A stretch of 64,000 nucleotides of DNA. Origin: Sipunculus nudus. Lineage: Eukaryota > Annelida > Sipuncula > Golfingiida > Sipunculidae. Below are positions 1-11,749 of the stretch, in pieces (within the stretch, counting starts at the first letter, position 1; each line of letters opens with the position of its first letter). Location: positions 35,792,164 to 35,856,163 of the forward strand of contig CM049315.1 in NCBI GenBank assembly GCA_026874595.1. The letters are read 5' to 3'. The position numbers and the translations under genes were made by a program. The notes under the pieces are model-generated. The model saw only the letters and a list, made by a program, of their open reading frames with translations, did not search any database and had not been told where the DNA came from.

Positions 1-847
1 GTACAGGTGCTGTATTCAAACTTTAAATAGTGAAAATATGTTTGGGTAATCGGTTTTCACGGATAATTTTTTGGATGATTGCCTGCATTGAGGTTGACTT
101 CTAGCACTGTTTCTCAGCGGCTCTTTAACTGTCTCTCTCTGCCTGTCTGTCTGTCTCTCTCTGTCTCTCTCTCTCTCTCTGCAACAAAAAAGGATTTTTT
201 TGGTCTAAGTCCTCGATAGCCTTCGGAAATTTAATAATAATAAAAAGCACTGCAAACTTATAAATACATGTAACTGGTACGTAATCACACATAAAAAATC
301 AAGTAAAGACTATGTCATTCGTCGATCATGGAGTGGTTAAGAACAAAAGTCTGAAACCTGTCCTGTCAAGTCTTTGAGAGTAAAGTATTTGATCAGTATT
401 CGATCCATATATAGACAGCAAATATCAACTGTAACTGATTGTAAAAAGATGCCTAACGATGCCACACTTTATTGCAGAGCTTAAAACGTGCCTAGGTATA
501 TAATAACTTATTCTTTTACACAAGTTGAATTCTAATATCTCTAATATTTGCTTACTTAGTCGCCCTCATTCAATTTGCATAGCCATCCATTAGCCATGGA
601 CCAGTAGTTGAAGCATTATGTGTTAATATTTAAATAATATTAAGCTGGTGCTATTAAAGTATATGTACTGCCGGTGAAGGAAATTTTCCATTTGTTTCTC
701 TCTCTGTCACTTAGACCTCGGATTGTCAGAATACTTTCTTAACAATATTATTTTATTGTTGGTTTTCTCCATAGACAAATCTCGGATATAAACACAAGTG
801 TTAGCATATGAGTCGTTTCATATATCAATGAAAAGAAACCTAGTACT
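1..847. other. Non-coding flank, no gene seen
   Basis: No reading frame or splice pattern that I can support. AT-rich sequence with one CT-rich simple repeat (see next entry). Confidence 0.5.
125..182. repeat. CT-rich microsatellite
   Basis: A run of TCTC and TGTC steps in tandem, mostly (CT)n with interspersed CTGT units. Confidence 0.85.
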
Positions 848-1311
848 TGTCACCAGAGTACTGTGACTTAGTTATTGTATTGCATGTTCTAGAAGGGAGT
901 ATAACCAAATGATTGTCTGGATAATTTACTGTACATTTATGGAGTATCGTGTACATATTAGCGTAAGAACTTTGGTTATAGAGCACACGTGTCTCATTTG
1001 ATGTTAATTTCAGTACAGTTTCGTTCCGTTGGAGCCGTCTCTGTTTGGCGGTCTCTATAGTAACGATTGTTTGTTGTAGACTTCAAAGAATCTGCACCTG
1101 TTTAGTTTAGTTTTCCCATGGTTTTGTCTCTGGAGGCATGTCCAAATTAAAATTCATGTAATGATTGTCAATCGGCATAATAGGAAGTAGTGATTTGCCA
1201 GTTGACGGCCAGGACTTGTGACAGCATATATAAGAAATCCTCTACAAAAGCCTGTTGGCTTGACAGTTAAAAGAACATAGTTTTTCACATCTCCAGTGGT
1301 GTGACATATAA
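848..1311 (+). repeat. Putative 5' LTR of a decayed Ty3/gypsy-like element
   Basis: The stretch from about 848 to 1020 is a diverged copy of 3066-3250: both contain ACTGTGACTTAG, then GGAGTATAACCA, an ATATGGAGTA block, TTAGCGT(A/G)AGAACTT and ACACRTGTGTC. Both copies then have a TATATAAG box (about 1227 and 3357). The copies flank a pol remnant in the right order, so LTRs are the simplest reading. Similarity is weak beyond the first 180 bases, so the right boundary is a guess. It is placed before TGGCGAGCG at 1312, which resembles a tRNA primer-binding site starting TGG. Confidence 0.45.
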
Positions 1312-1525
1312 TGGCGAGCGTGCTTCCAGGATTGATTTAGCCGTGTGAGAGCTAACATCCCGTCAGGAAATTCATTTCCTGAGTATTTGGTGAAATTTTT
1401 ATTTTGATTATTGATATTACTTCTTTTAATTGTTAAATGCTTTGCAATATTTAAAACTGAGAGTCAGTTCTGAGACTTGACACAGAAACACTCCGCGTGG
1501 AGTTAATTCAGGTTGATACTTTGAT

Positions 1526-2945
1526 ATGGTAAACTACTGTTTCATGCTTAATAGTTACTCAGTGCACGGAGAGCTAGACCTCGAAGGAGAAGAAGAATTC
1601 TCCCACGTGTCGTTACCATCAACGATGCGCAGCCAAACTGGACGTGGCGAACAGGTAAATGCGGAGTTAGGCCACCGACAACTGCCGGAGACACGTGTTC
1701 TGGTAAACCAGTATGGCGAAGTTTTTACAGATGTCTCCAAACTCACTGATATCATCGAGTGTAATATTCGACTCACTTCCGATACACCAGTGAAGTCGAA
1801 GCTGTATAGTGTTTCGTTTCAGTTGAGAGAGACTATGCGATCCGAAATCAACGAGATGTTTAAGTTAGGCATAATCAAGAAATAAGAGTCGAGTTTTGCG
1901 TCACCATGCATCACGCTGATTAACCGGTTGGGAATATCAGATTCGTGATCGATTTCTGTAAATTGAACCAGTCGGTCGTATTCGATCCGGAATCAATACC
2001 AAAGCCAGAAATACTGTTTACCGAAGTAGCCAAAAGCCGATACTTTACCAAGATCGATCTGACGAAAGGCTTTACTGGCAGATTTCGTTGTCAGAAGAAT
2101 GTAAAGAAAATTTGACATTTGACACGCCTGACGGACTGAACCAGTTAATGGTAATGCCATTCGGTCTAGTGACGGCAGGCGCAGTGTTTACCCGCATGAT
2201 CTGGAAGTTGATCAGCGACATGCCAAACGTGGTATGCTGTATAGTACACGTGTTGTTTCTTGAGCTAATACATGGGACGAACATGTAAGAACGCTTAGTG
2301 AAGTGCTAGCTAGACTAGAGCGGGCCAACCATGCGGCTAAACCAGTAAAGACATTCGTAAGATATTGCAGTCTAGAATTTTTGGACCACCTTGTAGGAGG
2401 CACCGGATATTTAGAAACCAACCCGTCGCTACTTAAGAAAATCCAGAGCGCAGAAAGACCGACAATCAAAAACCCCTGCCACCTTTCTAGGCCTTACCTG
2501 TTATTACCGGAAGTTCGTGCCGAACTATGCAAGCCTAAGAAATTGGATTTAAAAAGTAAACAAAAATGCTTACGGCACACTTAAGGCTAAGCTAGCTGAC
2601 CCCCCCCCCCCCCCCCCCCCGTGCTGTTTCTACCCGATTTCAGTAAGCGTTTCTACCTGAAATGCAACGCGTCGGATGTCGGAATCGGGAGTATCCTTCT
2701 GCAGGAGCACGATGGTAGATGCATCCGATAGCTGATGCTAGCCGAAAGGTACAAGGTAGAGAAAGAAATTACTCTACCATCGAGAGAGAGTGTTTGGCGA
2801 TTGTTTGTGCTGTTTAGATATTTGAGATTTACTTGTCACTTAGACCTTTCACTATACAGACACACCACAAGCCTCTCAAATGGATAAGCAAAGCCAAGTG
2901 CGGGTTACCAGAATGTTGAACTGAATTTGATATTGTGGATATGTG
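1526..2945 (+). pseudogene. Degenerate Ty3/gypsy-type pol (reverse transcriptase to RNase H) pseudogene
   Basis: Short adjacent frames carry pieces of a retroelement polyprotein. At about 1690-1880 there is the segment preceding and opening the reverse transcriptase (VFTDVSKLTDIIE, then GIIKK). At about 2055 comes an IDLTKGF piece. At 2088-2288 follow FDTPDGLNQLMVMPFGL and the region where the catalytic Y-x-DD box should be. At 2303-2580 lies the segment linking RT to RNase H, and near 2630 a DFSKRFYLKCNASDVGIGS piece typical of RNase H. Stops (for example the TAA at 1883) and frame changes interrupt it. The catalytic aspartate pair is replaced (IVHV context), and no integrase is visible before the 3' LTR. 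It is a dead, internally deleted copy. Confidence 0.75.
2600..2620. repeat. Poly-C tract
   Basis: About 20 consecutive C inside the pol remnant. It is a likely length-variable or assembly-sensitive site. Confidence 0.85.
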
Positions 2946-3054
2946 TTAAAACAGACAAGGTATATAAATATACGCCGATTTATTGTATAGTGTTATCAAA
3001 AAAATTGTAATGAATCGATACTGTGTATCGAGAAAATACTTTGTATTTTCTTTT

Positions 3055-3065
3055 AAAAGGGGGGA
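3055..3065 (+). other. Putative polypurine tract of the LTR element
   Basis: AAAAGGGGGGA lies directly before the TGTGATGTCATC start of the 3' LTR-like copy. This is the expected position for the plus-strand primer of an LTR retrotransposon. Confidence 0.5.
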
Positions 3066-3480
3066 TGTGATGTCATCAGAGAACTGTGACTTAGACATTT
3101 AACTGCGTATTCAAGTAAGGAGTATAACCAGATAATTGTTTCTATAACTTGTTGTATATAAATATGGAGTAGCATATATCGATGTTAGCGTGAGAACTTA
3201 GTTAAGAGGACACATGTGTCTTTTTTATGTTAGTTTAAATACATTAATAGTTCCGTGGGAATCGGTCCATGTTTAAAACGGTTCATGCAAAGACATCCCG
3301 TAGTAATGTTAGACAATTAGCCAAAATGCAGTCAGGTTGTGTGACGTCAGTAGGGGTATATATAAGCCAGGGATGCTGGAAGGACATGTAAAACTCCAAG
3401 GTCAGAGCGCCAGAAAGTGTAGTGTGACCGTTTGTCTCCGGTCTAGAGGAGGGTCCGGTATTGTCTGACAAGCTGAGAGG
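3066..3480 (+). repeat. Putative 3' LTR of the decayed element
   Basis: It begins TGTGATGTCATCAGAGAA after the polypurine tract and is similar to 848-1020 for roughly 180 bases; both copies have a TATATAAG box downstream (here near 3357). The right end cannot be fixed because the two copies stop aligning after the TATA region. Confidence 0.45.
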
Positions 3481-4134
3481 TGATGTACCTGAGCGTAGAA
3501 CGTCAATGTCTGCGTACGGCGACGAAGAATCTCTCTTAAGGACTTGAACGTGGAATCGTATATTACAGAAGGACTGTAAACCGTCGATGTGTTTCTACCG
3601 TGGTGAAGTTCAGTAACAGATCAGGACAATTTATACGCAAATCAGAAGACTTTGAGCCTATCTGACAGTAATCCAGGGTTTCACCATATTTAATGGCGAG
3701 TACAAACTTCAGTGGAGAACTGCGTGGTTTGGTGGCGTGAAGCGCTAGCAATTTCCTTTGTATACACAGTATAAGCGGTCTGGACTAGTAGCTCCCTTTC
3801 CAAGGTCACGAATGCGTCGGTCATGTGATAAACAGATGTAAAACAAGTAGAACTCTCGTGTTTAGTGTTCATTCTGGAGTGAACAGGACTTAGTGATTTT
3901 GTGTAATTATATGGACTCTAGTGATCATCGGTACATTTGTGCAGGATGCCTGTTCAGATAAGAGTAAGTTTACTTTTAATATATTTTTGTTGTTTTGTTT
4001 ACTCATGTCTTCTTCATCTTTTTGAGTGATTGTGTGAGTTTCAGTCGGTTTAGTTCTCCGTTCAAATGAACCAGGAGTGTCCATTCCTTCGGGGTAGTGA
4101 CAATATCAATAGTCCCAGCTCGGACTAAATACCA
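3481..4134. other. Intergenic stretch, nothing recognised
   Basis: It lies between the LTR element and the 3' end of the first lectin gene. No coding segment or repeat that I can name. Confidence 0.4.
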
Positions 4135-4140
4135 TTTAAT
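4135..4140 (-). promoter_or_regulatory. Candidate polyadenylation signal of lectin gene 1
   Basis: ATTAAA on the minus strand, about 20 bases after the stop codon of the lectin gene. This is the common variant of AATAAA, and the close spacing would mean a very short 3' UTR. Confidence 0.35.
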
Positions 4141-4161
4141 TATGTGGGCTGATGAACTGAG

Positions 4162-6045
4162 TTAATCAATAACTATCTCACATATCCAGCCTTGCCACTC
4201 TCTTGTGACCACACCCCGATTTGTCCACTGGAATGAAAGGCCTGGTTCCATAGCAACTCGAGATGTGAAAATTATCACTCGCATGTCAGGGAACCCAGTT
4301 GCCCAGTTTGTATAAGTGTCATCTAGGTATGGTCCTGCGTTCCATTTCCATTTCATAGTGGTCAACCAATAAGCCGCACCAATCCAGTAGAAGTGTTTAG
4401 TAGTGTTCAGGCCGTCTGTAAAGGTAGTACTTAATCTGTAACCTGATTCGTGTTAGTGTGATTTTGTAACTAAATATTTTTATAACTTTATATTCCCTTG
4501 CCTTAAGCCAAATTGATCTAGCCCGATCCTCTTTTTATTATTTTTTTAGCAAAAAATAAGGTTTATGATAAACCGTTTTTCTCTACTTCGTGATCTATTT
4601 TTTGATATAATGAAAATGTTTATTGTCTTGTAGTTGTTTATTAAAGGTTAACAATTACACATTAAACAAACATATACCTGGGGGATGCATCAGCGGGTTT
4701 TGACGGATGATTTTTACGATGTGCTCCTGTTCCGGCTGAGTTTCGAGTGCCACCAGGAATGATTTCTTGGCCTTACATTCGTATGTTACATCAGTCCACT
4801 GTTTTGATGTATCTGCTGTCTCAATACTATAACAGGAACTGCAGTTCCCATGTTGAAATAAATAATCAAATCCTGAAGGACAATCTGAAGATGAAAAATC
4901 TACATGCCTGATATGGAAAAAGATATAAAATATTTACCTTGTGTCAAGCGATTTTTTTCTAGCAATTTTTATTCAGGCACCAGAATATTCTCTACTGAAC
5001 TAACATTAAATCATTGCTTATTATACAAGGAAGACATATCAATGTCTTATGGACAACCATTTTCAGTGAATATAAAGATAAGTGACCCAGGGGTTCATGA
5101 CGCTAAACTGATCTCGTCGGGATTATTTTTTCTTCTTACATATTTCAAAGCAGACGTGGAAAATGATGTCCGTGTTTTTAATAAGTAGATTATAACGATA
5201 ATACGATTCATTCAATTGTTACTGATATTTCTAAAATATGAATTTATACATGTATATCATCAGCCAAATTGTTACAATTTCAGGATTTTGTCCGCAATAG
5301 TTCTGAACTGCTAGCTAGGCCGAATATCTGCACTTGGTGAATGACGTTATATTTATGTCGTTGAATCTGTAGGTCTCACCCTATCTTACCTAGGCTACGA
5401 ATTTCTATGAGGAATATGTACTTTTATGCGATTCTTCTGTAGTAGCCTACCTAGCCTGATCTCCCAGAATTCGGCGTCGTTTACTCCTGGTACGCTTTGG
5501 TGATGGCCGTCGTCGGGTTCATACAAGACGCATTCATCTTCAAGCAGCATTACAGCAGAGCAGAGTGGCTGTCGTCCACACAGAGCCATACACTGTACTC
5601 GGGACTGTATCCTCGAGATTACCTTTAACACCTCCCTATTCACAGAAGACGCCCCTCGGCGGCGTGAGAATATGGCGTCAGTCAGGAATCCATCTACCAC
5701 TAAAAAAAGTTAGATAATTGTTTCCATAGAACTTATAATTTGAGGTGAAAAATGCATAATGTACAATATTGTTAATTAACTGGTGGGCAGTAAATAAAAC
5801 AGTAATAGACTGAAACTCAACTTATAAGCACTGAATAAAGAAGTGTTTATATTTCGATAAGTTATATCTGAGGTATATAGGATTTAAGAAAAACTGTAAA
5901 GGACATACTATGTGACAAATAATGTTAATAAACATGTTTTAATTAATGTAAAAAGAAAGACAGACCTGATAGATTTCAAAATAGTTTTACAATGATTACC
6001 TGAAAAATACAACAGCAGAAGTGCACTACAGAATATGACGGACAT
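4162..6045 (-). CDS. Secreted apple/PAN-like + C-type lectin domain protein (lectin paralogue 1)
   Basis: Four exons on the minus strand: 6045-6000 (signal peptide), 5699-5451 (apple/PAN-like), 4884-4678 and 4415-4162 (the two halves of a C-type lectin-like domain, CTLD). All introns have GT/AG ends and are phase 1; the spliced frame is 251 codons plus TAA. Residues 1-15 (MSVIFCSALLLLYFS) are a signal peptide. Residues ~16-98 hold four Cys in the spacing QC-x3-C-x5-C-x9-C, like a short PAN domain. The CTLD follows with DCPSGF, SCY, WTDV-x3-C, WIGA, DDTYTNW and WICE. The second conserved CTLD disulphide pair and the EPN/QPD sugar motif are absent (GFPD instead), so Ca-dependent sugar binding is doubtful. 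An in-frame ATG lies 10 codons upstream; I chose 6045 because the paralogue begins at nearly the same place. Likely role: extracellular recognition or immunity (inference). Confidence 0.85.
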
Positions 6046-6692
6046 GGTCAACCTGCTGAAAATACAGTATAACATTGAAGTTAAAAACGTTGATGAAAGG
6101 TATAATGCTATTACATATTGTTAATATACGCAATGTGAATATTGCAAAGTCATCATTGCAGGACAGTAGCCGTTTTATATCGTATTTGTAACTTAGCAGA
6201 GAAAACCTTGCCTTGGCGTGTCCTTTGGAAGAGAAATGCAGGAATTAGTTATGTGGATATCTTATTCCTAGTAACTCTTTTCCGATGTAATTAAATAGGA
6301 AAATTCTGCCACAGGCACCAGCTTATCCTCCAATACGAGGCTGTTCACGCCATTATACAAGAAACATGGATATACCCGTTTTCATTATTGGGTCTGACGA
6401 GTTGGAACATGTTCAAATGATTTCATTTTGTTAAGGTGTCTCCTTTTACATGACGCTGTCAGGTCTGCAGTCACTCGGTATATATGAAATAACCATCCTC
6501 CACAGTGTTTTTGTATACGGACACATTTTAAATGGCATTTTAATTACAACATTTATTGTGTTGTCATTTTAATGCCAGCCTGTAATATATTCAAAATCTT
6601 CTCATAACAATTAACCCTGAACCCCGATCCAAGGTCCAAACCACAATTGAAAGCGGGGGGGGGGGGTTATGTCATGCATAACATAATTGTTA

Positions 6693-6732
6693 TGTCATGC
6701 ATAACAATTTTAGACAATTGTTATGCATGACA
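6693..6732. repeat. Perfect 17 bp inverted repeat (hairpin)
   Basis: TGTCATGCATAACAATT at 6693-6709 is matched exactly by its reverse complement at 6716-6732 with a 6-base loop. A second TTATGTCATGCATAACA copy lies just upstream (~6667-6683). Confidence 0.8.
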
Positions 6733-7712
6733 CCCGTTGACCCTTCCCTGCAAAAAAAAGGATCCGCGCCTGTGAACGACTGCCAAGTGAAGGTATGGAA
6801 GGTTCGATATGGCACCAATCCTTTTTCGTTATCAATCGCCAAGAGATAGGCTAATATGTTTTTGCATGCCACCGTTGATTAGCTGTTTTTGTCTTTGGCA
6901 ATTAGCGATATAACAGGGCGCTGATGAATATTTTGCAGGGTAACGGTGACACCCAAGAAATATTCTGTTGAATTTTTTTGCCGTGGAAAACTGCATCACT
7001 ATGCCTTCAAGGTCACAGGGCTCAAAAAGTACGATTTTTCCCGACTTTCAGTGCTATTTCTTCTTATGCATAAGAGGTACAAATGGATAAAGATGCCATA
7101 ACCAATTCTGATTACCAACATTTCTATGACAAAATGTTTGAATTCACTTATACGGAGCCATATGAGATATAGGTGAGTCAGCACTTTTCGGTAAGGCTAC
7201 GTTTCCAGATGTAGCGTTTGACCTAGAAAGTTAAATCCTATACAAACACGTACCATTTTCAATGAAAGAGTGAAGTGACAAATTCGGTAGTGAAATCTTT
7301 ATTCGTGTTGGAATAATATGTAAATTACGAAAAATGTGACGTAAGCATTTTCAGGTCATTTATAAATATGAGAACCATTTTGTTATGCTTTAAAGAACGA
7401 TAGTTCTTCCGGACTATTTGCATAGAAGTCTAGTTTAATACTAATAAGGGCCCCTGTGTTATATATGCCATGCATGTGTCACTGGCATGGAGAGATTAAA
7501 CGACGCCGTATGCTTGCCAGAAGATTCTATAAGAGCGAACGGCAGGATACATTCCTTCAATGTAGTTTAGAAAATTATTATATATATAATTATAATTATA
7601 TATATATATATATATTTAATATATTATTATACCTAAACCGTTTACTGCACCGATATAACAAGAGCACAAGAAGCCATAGTATGCAATTTTATTGCTGACC
7701 TCAAGGAAAATG

Positions 7713-8095
7713 TGTGGATTTTGCCGAACATTTATTTTAGGTAAGAAACTCTATTAGTAAATATTTATAATGAGTTTTATGAAAATCCATAAAATAGTCG
7801 GCAAGTCATCACGACGCCATCATAGTCTGGTGACCTCTGACCTATTAATTATGCATGGATTTTGCCGAGAATCAATATTAGGAGAGATACTATATTGGTT
7901 AATATTCATAGTGAGTTTCATCCAAATTGATCATATTCATGGTAGTTCATCGCGGCAACGGAACAACATGATACCCTATCGACCTCTTACCTCATTAATT
8001 ATGCGTGGATTTTGGCTAGAATTGAACCTAGGTGAAATAATCTATTTATAAGAAGTTATGGTGAGTTTCGTGAAAACAAATCACTGTAAACACCA
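7713..8095 (+). repeat. ~145 bp tandem repeat, three diverged units
   Basis: Units start with TGGATTTTGSC at 7715, 7856 and 8006 (spacings 141 and 150). Each continues with a block ending in ATRGTGAGTTTYRTG, and the interval between units contains a CCTCTKACCT..ATTAATTATGC segment. Confidence 0.6.
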
Positions 8096-8118
8096 CTGAA
8101 AATAATTTTCTTTAATAA

Positions 8119-8124
8119 TTTATT
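8119..8124 (-). promoter_or_regulatory. Candidate polyadenylation signal of lectin gene 2
   Basis: AATAAA on the minus strand, about 195 bases after the stop at 8319. It is placed as expected for a 3' UTR signal; no transcript evidence is available. Confidence 0.35.
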
Positions 8125-8318
8125 TCAAGTAAGAAGGGCGAAATAACGCTGATGGTACATTTTTTTCGAATTTCATCTGATTGATGAAGCCATAAATTAA
8201 AAAATGATAATTACAAATAACACGAAGCCTGTATATGAGGAAATGAAGATACCCGTGAAAGTATTCTCTCAATCCCCATACCGTCTGTTGTCAAGTGGGC
8301 TGTTGACCAGTTACTGAG

Positions 8319-11300
8319 CTAATCAGCTGTTATCTCACATATCCAGGATTGCCATTTCCTTATGGAGACACCTCGATTTGTCCACTGGAATGAGCGACCA
8401 GGTTCCATAGCAACACGAGGTTTCCCCAGTACATTCATCATGTCAGGGTACCCAGTCGCCCAGTTTGTGTAAGTGTCATCCAAACATGGTCCCGAGTTCC
8501 ACATCCAGTTCAAATTGATCAGCCAATAAGCCGCACCAATCCAATAGAAATGGTCAGTAGTGTTTAAACCATCTGCCAATAAAGTAAATAATTATCTTTA
8601 CACTTGATTCTTAAAATTATTGTTTTCTATATAAAAAATAACATTACATATTTCATATTTTCTCTGAGCTTGGAAAATGTGAAACTAGTTAAAATCCTCT
8701 TTTAATCAAAGTCAAAATAATTGTAAACAAACTATGACATAAGGTTTATGATACAATCCTATCAAATACGATCTAACACTGATATAATGAGACACGTTTA
8801 TCGTCTGTTAACTTTATTCAATGATATAAACTATGTGAAATCTAAACATATACCTGGAGGATGCAGTATCGGGTTTTCACGGATGGTCTTGACGATGTGC
8901 TCCTGTTCTGGCGCAGTCTCAAGTGACACCAGGAACGCTTTCTTGCTTTTACACTCGGTCGCCACGTCCGTCCACTGTTTAGATTCCTTTGCCGTCTCGA
9001 CCGTATAACAAGAGCTGCCTTCCCCGTGTTTAAAGAGATACTTAAATCCTGAGGGACAGTCTGAAAATAAAAAATATATATATTTCTTATAGGCAATAAA
9101 ATGCAGGTATCTGTTGATACTACAAATACAAGCTTCTCTGGTCTGGGGATAGAACATATAATTCAGGTTTTGAGGTCGTGAGTTCAAATCTCAGCCGTGG
9201 ATCGTTGAGATTTTTAACGGTTGGCCCCAACCCAGGGTGACTGTCCTGTAGGCTTTATGGGAAGGTTGTGCCTCACAATCAATCGGGCAGGAATTTTCCA
9301 TTTATATAGTTCTTGGATAGCTTTAAATCATACACAAAACTTGTGGCGCCATCTACAACCATTTTTGCACAGCGTCCATTTATTCGTTTGTCTTTGGTTA
9401 AAATCACTTATATCTCTGCAGTGGTTAGACTTATTTGCCGGAAATTTTTCACATATAGACATCATGGATATGAACATATCATGGATAGGTCTCTCGTTTA
9501 TATGACAGATGCCGCCACGTATAATCACGTTTACGTTAAGCTGTGTTTCCATGTATCCGCAAAAAAACGTATCCGCAAAAGACGTAGGTACGTTTCATAG
9601 CGCGCAGTCTGCAAAAACTGTTTCCATAAGTACATACGTTTTTCTTGCGGATACCCTTTAACGTGCCTCTTTTTAAACTGAAAGGACGACAGGCAGGAAG
9701 AAGGTCAGTATGTCTCATCACACCCGGCGCCGGGGCACTATTGGGAAATGTAGGCATTTTTGCCATCCGTAAAACGGATGAATCGCTCACCGATCCGTTT
9801 CGATGCTGTCCGTTTTTGCGGATACGTTTGCGGAGCACGTTAAAACGTACATATGGAAACAGTTCATCTTAAAAAGAGGGATCCGATTTTTTGCGTACGA
9901 GACGTACGTGATTTACGGATGAATGGAAACACAACTTAACAGACATCAATGCTTATATCTCAGGACCGGGGGTCACGTATCGGCCTTAAATCTTGCATGT
10001 GTTTAGATCTTTCATAGGTCGTTATCTTACATAAAGACTGGTTTCGATACCTGCAACACAATTTTGCAAAGTGTCACACTGTTTGTCTGTCTAGGGTTAA
10101 AAATCAATCATATCTCGGCAGTAGTTTGACTTATCCGCCTGACATGTGTTTACATCTTGGATAGATCTTTCGTTGAGTTGGAAGGTGGCGACACCTATAA
10201 ACACGTTTTTTTTCGGCAGACATCTATGGTAATATCTCAGGACTTGTTGGACTTCTCGGCAGGAAATGTGGCATGAGTATAGATCATAGCTGTACAGCTT
10301 AGATACATAGCTGTACAGCTTATATAATTAAAAATCTGGTGGCACAACCCACAACCTTTTTTTTGCGTGTTGTCCATCTGTTTAACTGCCCTTTGTTAAA
10401 AATCACTCATATCTTAGCAGTGGTTTGACTTATCCACCTGACATTTTGCATGTGTATACACCTTAGATACCTTTCCCGTTCAAATGACAAGTGGCCCACT
10501 AACAATCATGTTTACGTGGCAGAATCCATGGTAATATCTCAGGACTGGTTTGACATATCGACATAACCCTACCGCTAACCCTAAGCTGCATTGAGCCTTT
10601 CCCTACTGCAGTCTATTTTTCAAAATATCCAACTGATAATGGTCAGATCACCGAGGACATGCACAAGCAGTTGTATTGAAAGATACGGACTTGCAAAAGT
10701 GTTAATATCATGAATAATATTTAAAAAAATAGTTGATGGTTAATCTTAGACACGTCAGATACTTTTGTTAATGCGCCATTATTAGTACATTTCCTGTATA
10801 CATTAACATTTGCATATCATGAAGAGGAATGGGAAGAGAGGGGCTATTTGGGAACTTCCACAGTTGTTACGACAAGAATACCCAGTACACATACAGAAAA
10901 CACATGCATGACGTCACAGCGTCAGTACCTACGAGAATCAGGAACACCACCAATTAATTGAAGCCTTTTGCGTTCTGAAAGATAAAATTGTCAACAGTCG
11001 TAGCTTAATATTTGCCTACTGTTAACCTGCTAATTAAGAACAAGGTACCCATAGGTCACTGTGCTCAGCTGAAGTTGACCTTGAAGGTAAAAATCTAAAA
11101 TAATAGCAAATGGAGATAAAGTCTAAGAGGAAAAGGTAATATAGGCCATGGCTTGATGACATGATTGGTTTGTATTGATGAGTAAGAAAATATTGCAAAT
11201 AATATTTTTTTTACCAAAAAATGCATTTCCTAATGTTAAAATTGAAGCATTGTGAACATAAGATGTATATTATTAACATGATCATTGGTTGGCTTTTTGA

Positions 11301-11701
11301 TTAATTTTTGACAGTTCAGTAATTTGTTCAATTGGATCATTTTTAATCATATATATATTATTAAATCTGTATTTTTTTTAATTTTATAAAATGTATACAG
11401 TTAAAATATAACTAATTTCCCCAGTCCACAGATGCAAGGATTTCGTGGGGATATGGTGGTGGTGTGCTTGGGGGGGGGGGGATAATGGTGGAGATAGGAG
11501 TGACATGTATGGTGGGATTAACTACACTTCTGCATACATATACATACAGTATAAACAAAGCCTGACCTCTAGTTCTGCTGAGGTAGGAAAATAATGAACA
11601 AATGTTTGTATCAGATCTTTATTTTACTTATCACATCATTTTTTTATTTAAAGTTTATATTTCCAAACATTTCCAATATATATATATATATATATATAAA
11701 T

Positions 11702-11749
<48 letters not shown>

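Larger units (their letters stand above)
6046..8118. other. Intergenic region between the two lectin genes
   Basis: It contains a poly-G run near 6655-6667, a perfect hairpin at 6693-6732, a short (AT)n tract near 7600 and a three-unit tandem repeat at 7713-8095. No gene is recognised. The promoter of lectin gene 1 should lie in the part just above 6045, but I see no clear TATA element. Confidence 0.5.

Noticed and set aside
3283-3872. Several short minus-strand frames
   Set aside because: No domain, overlapping each other in different frames, next to the LTR remnant.
10560-10590. Telomere-like CCCTAA steps
   Set aside because: Only two or three imperfect units; not a telomeric array.
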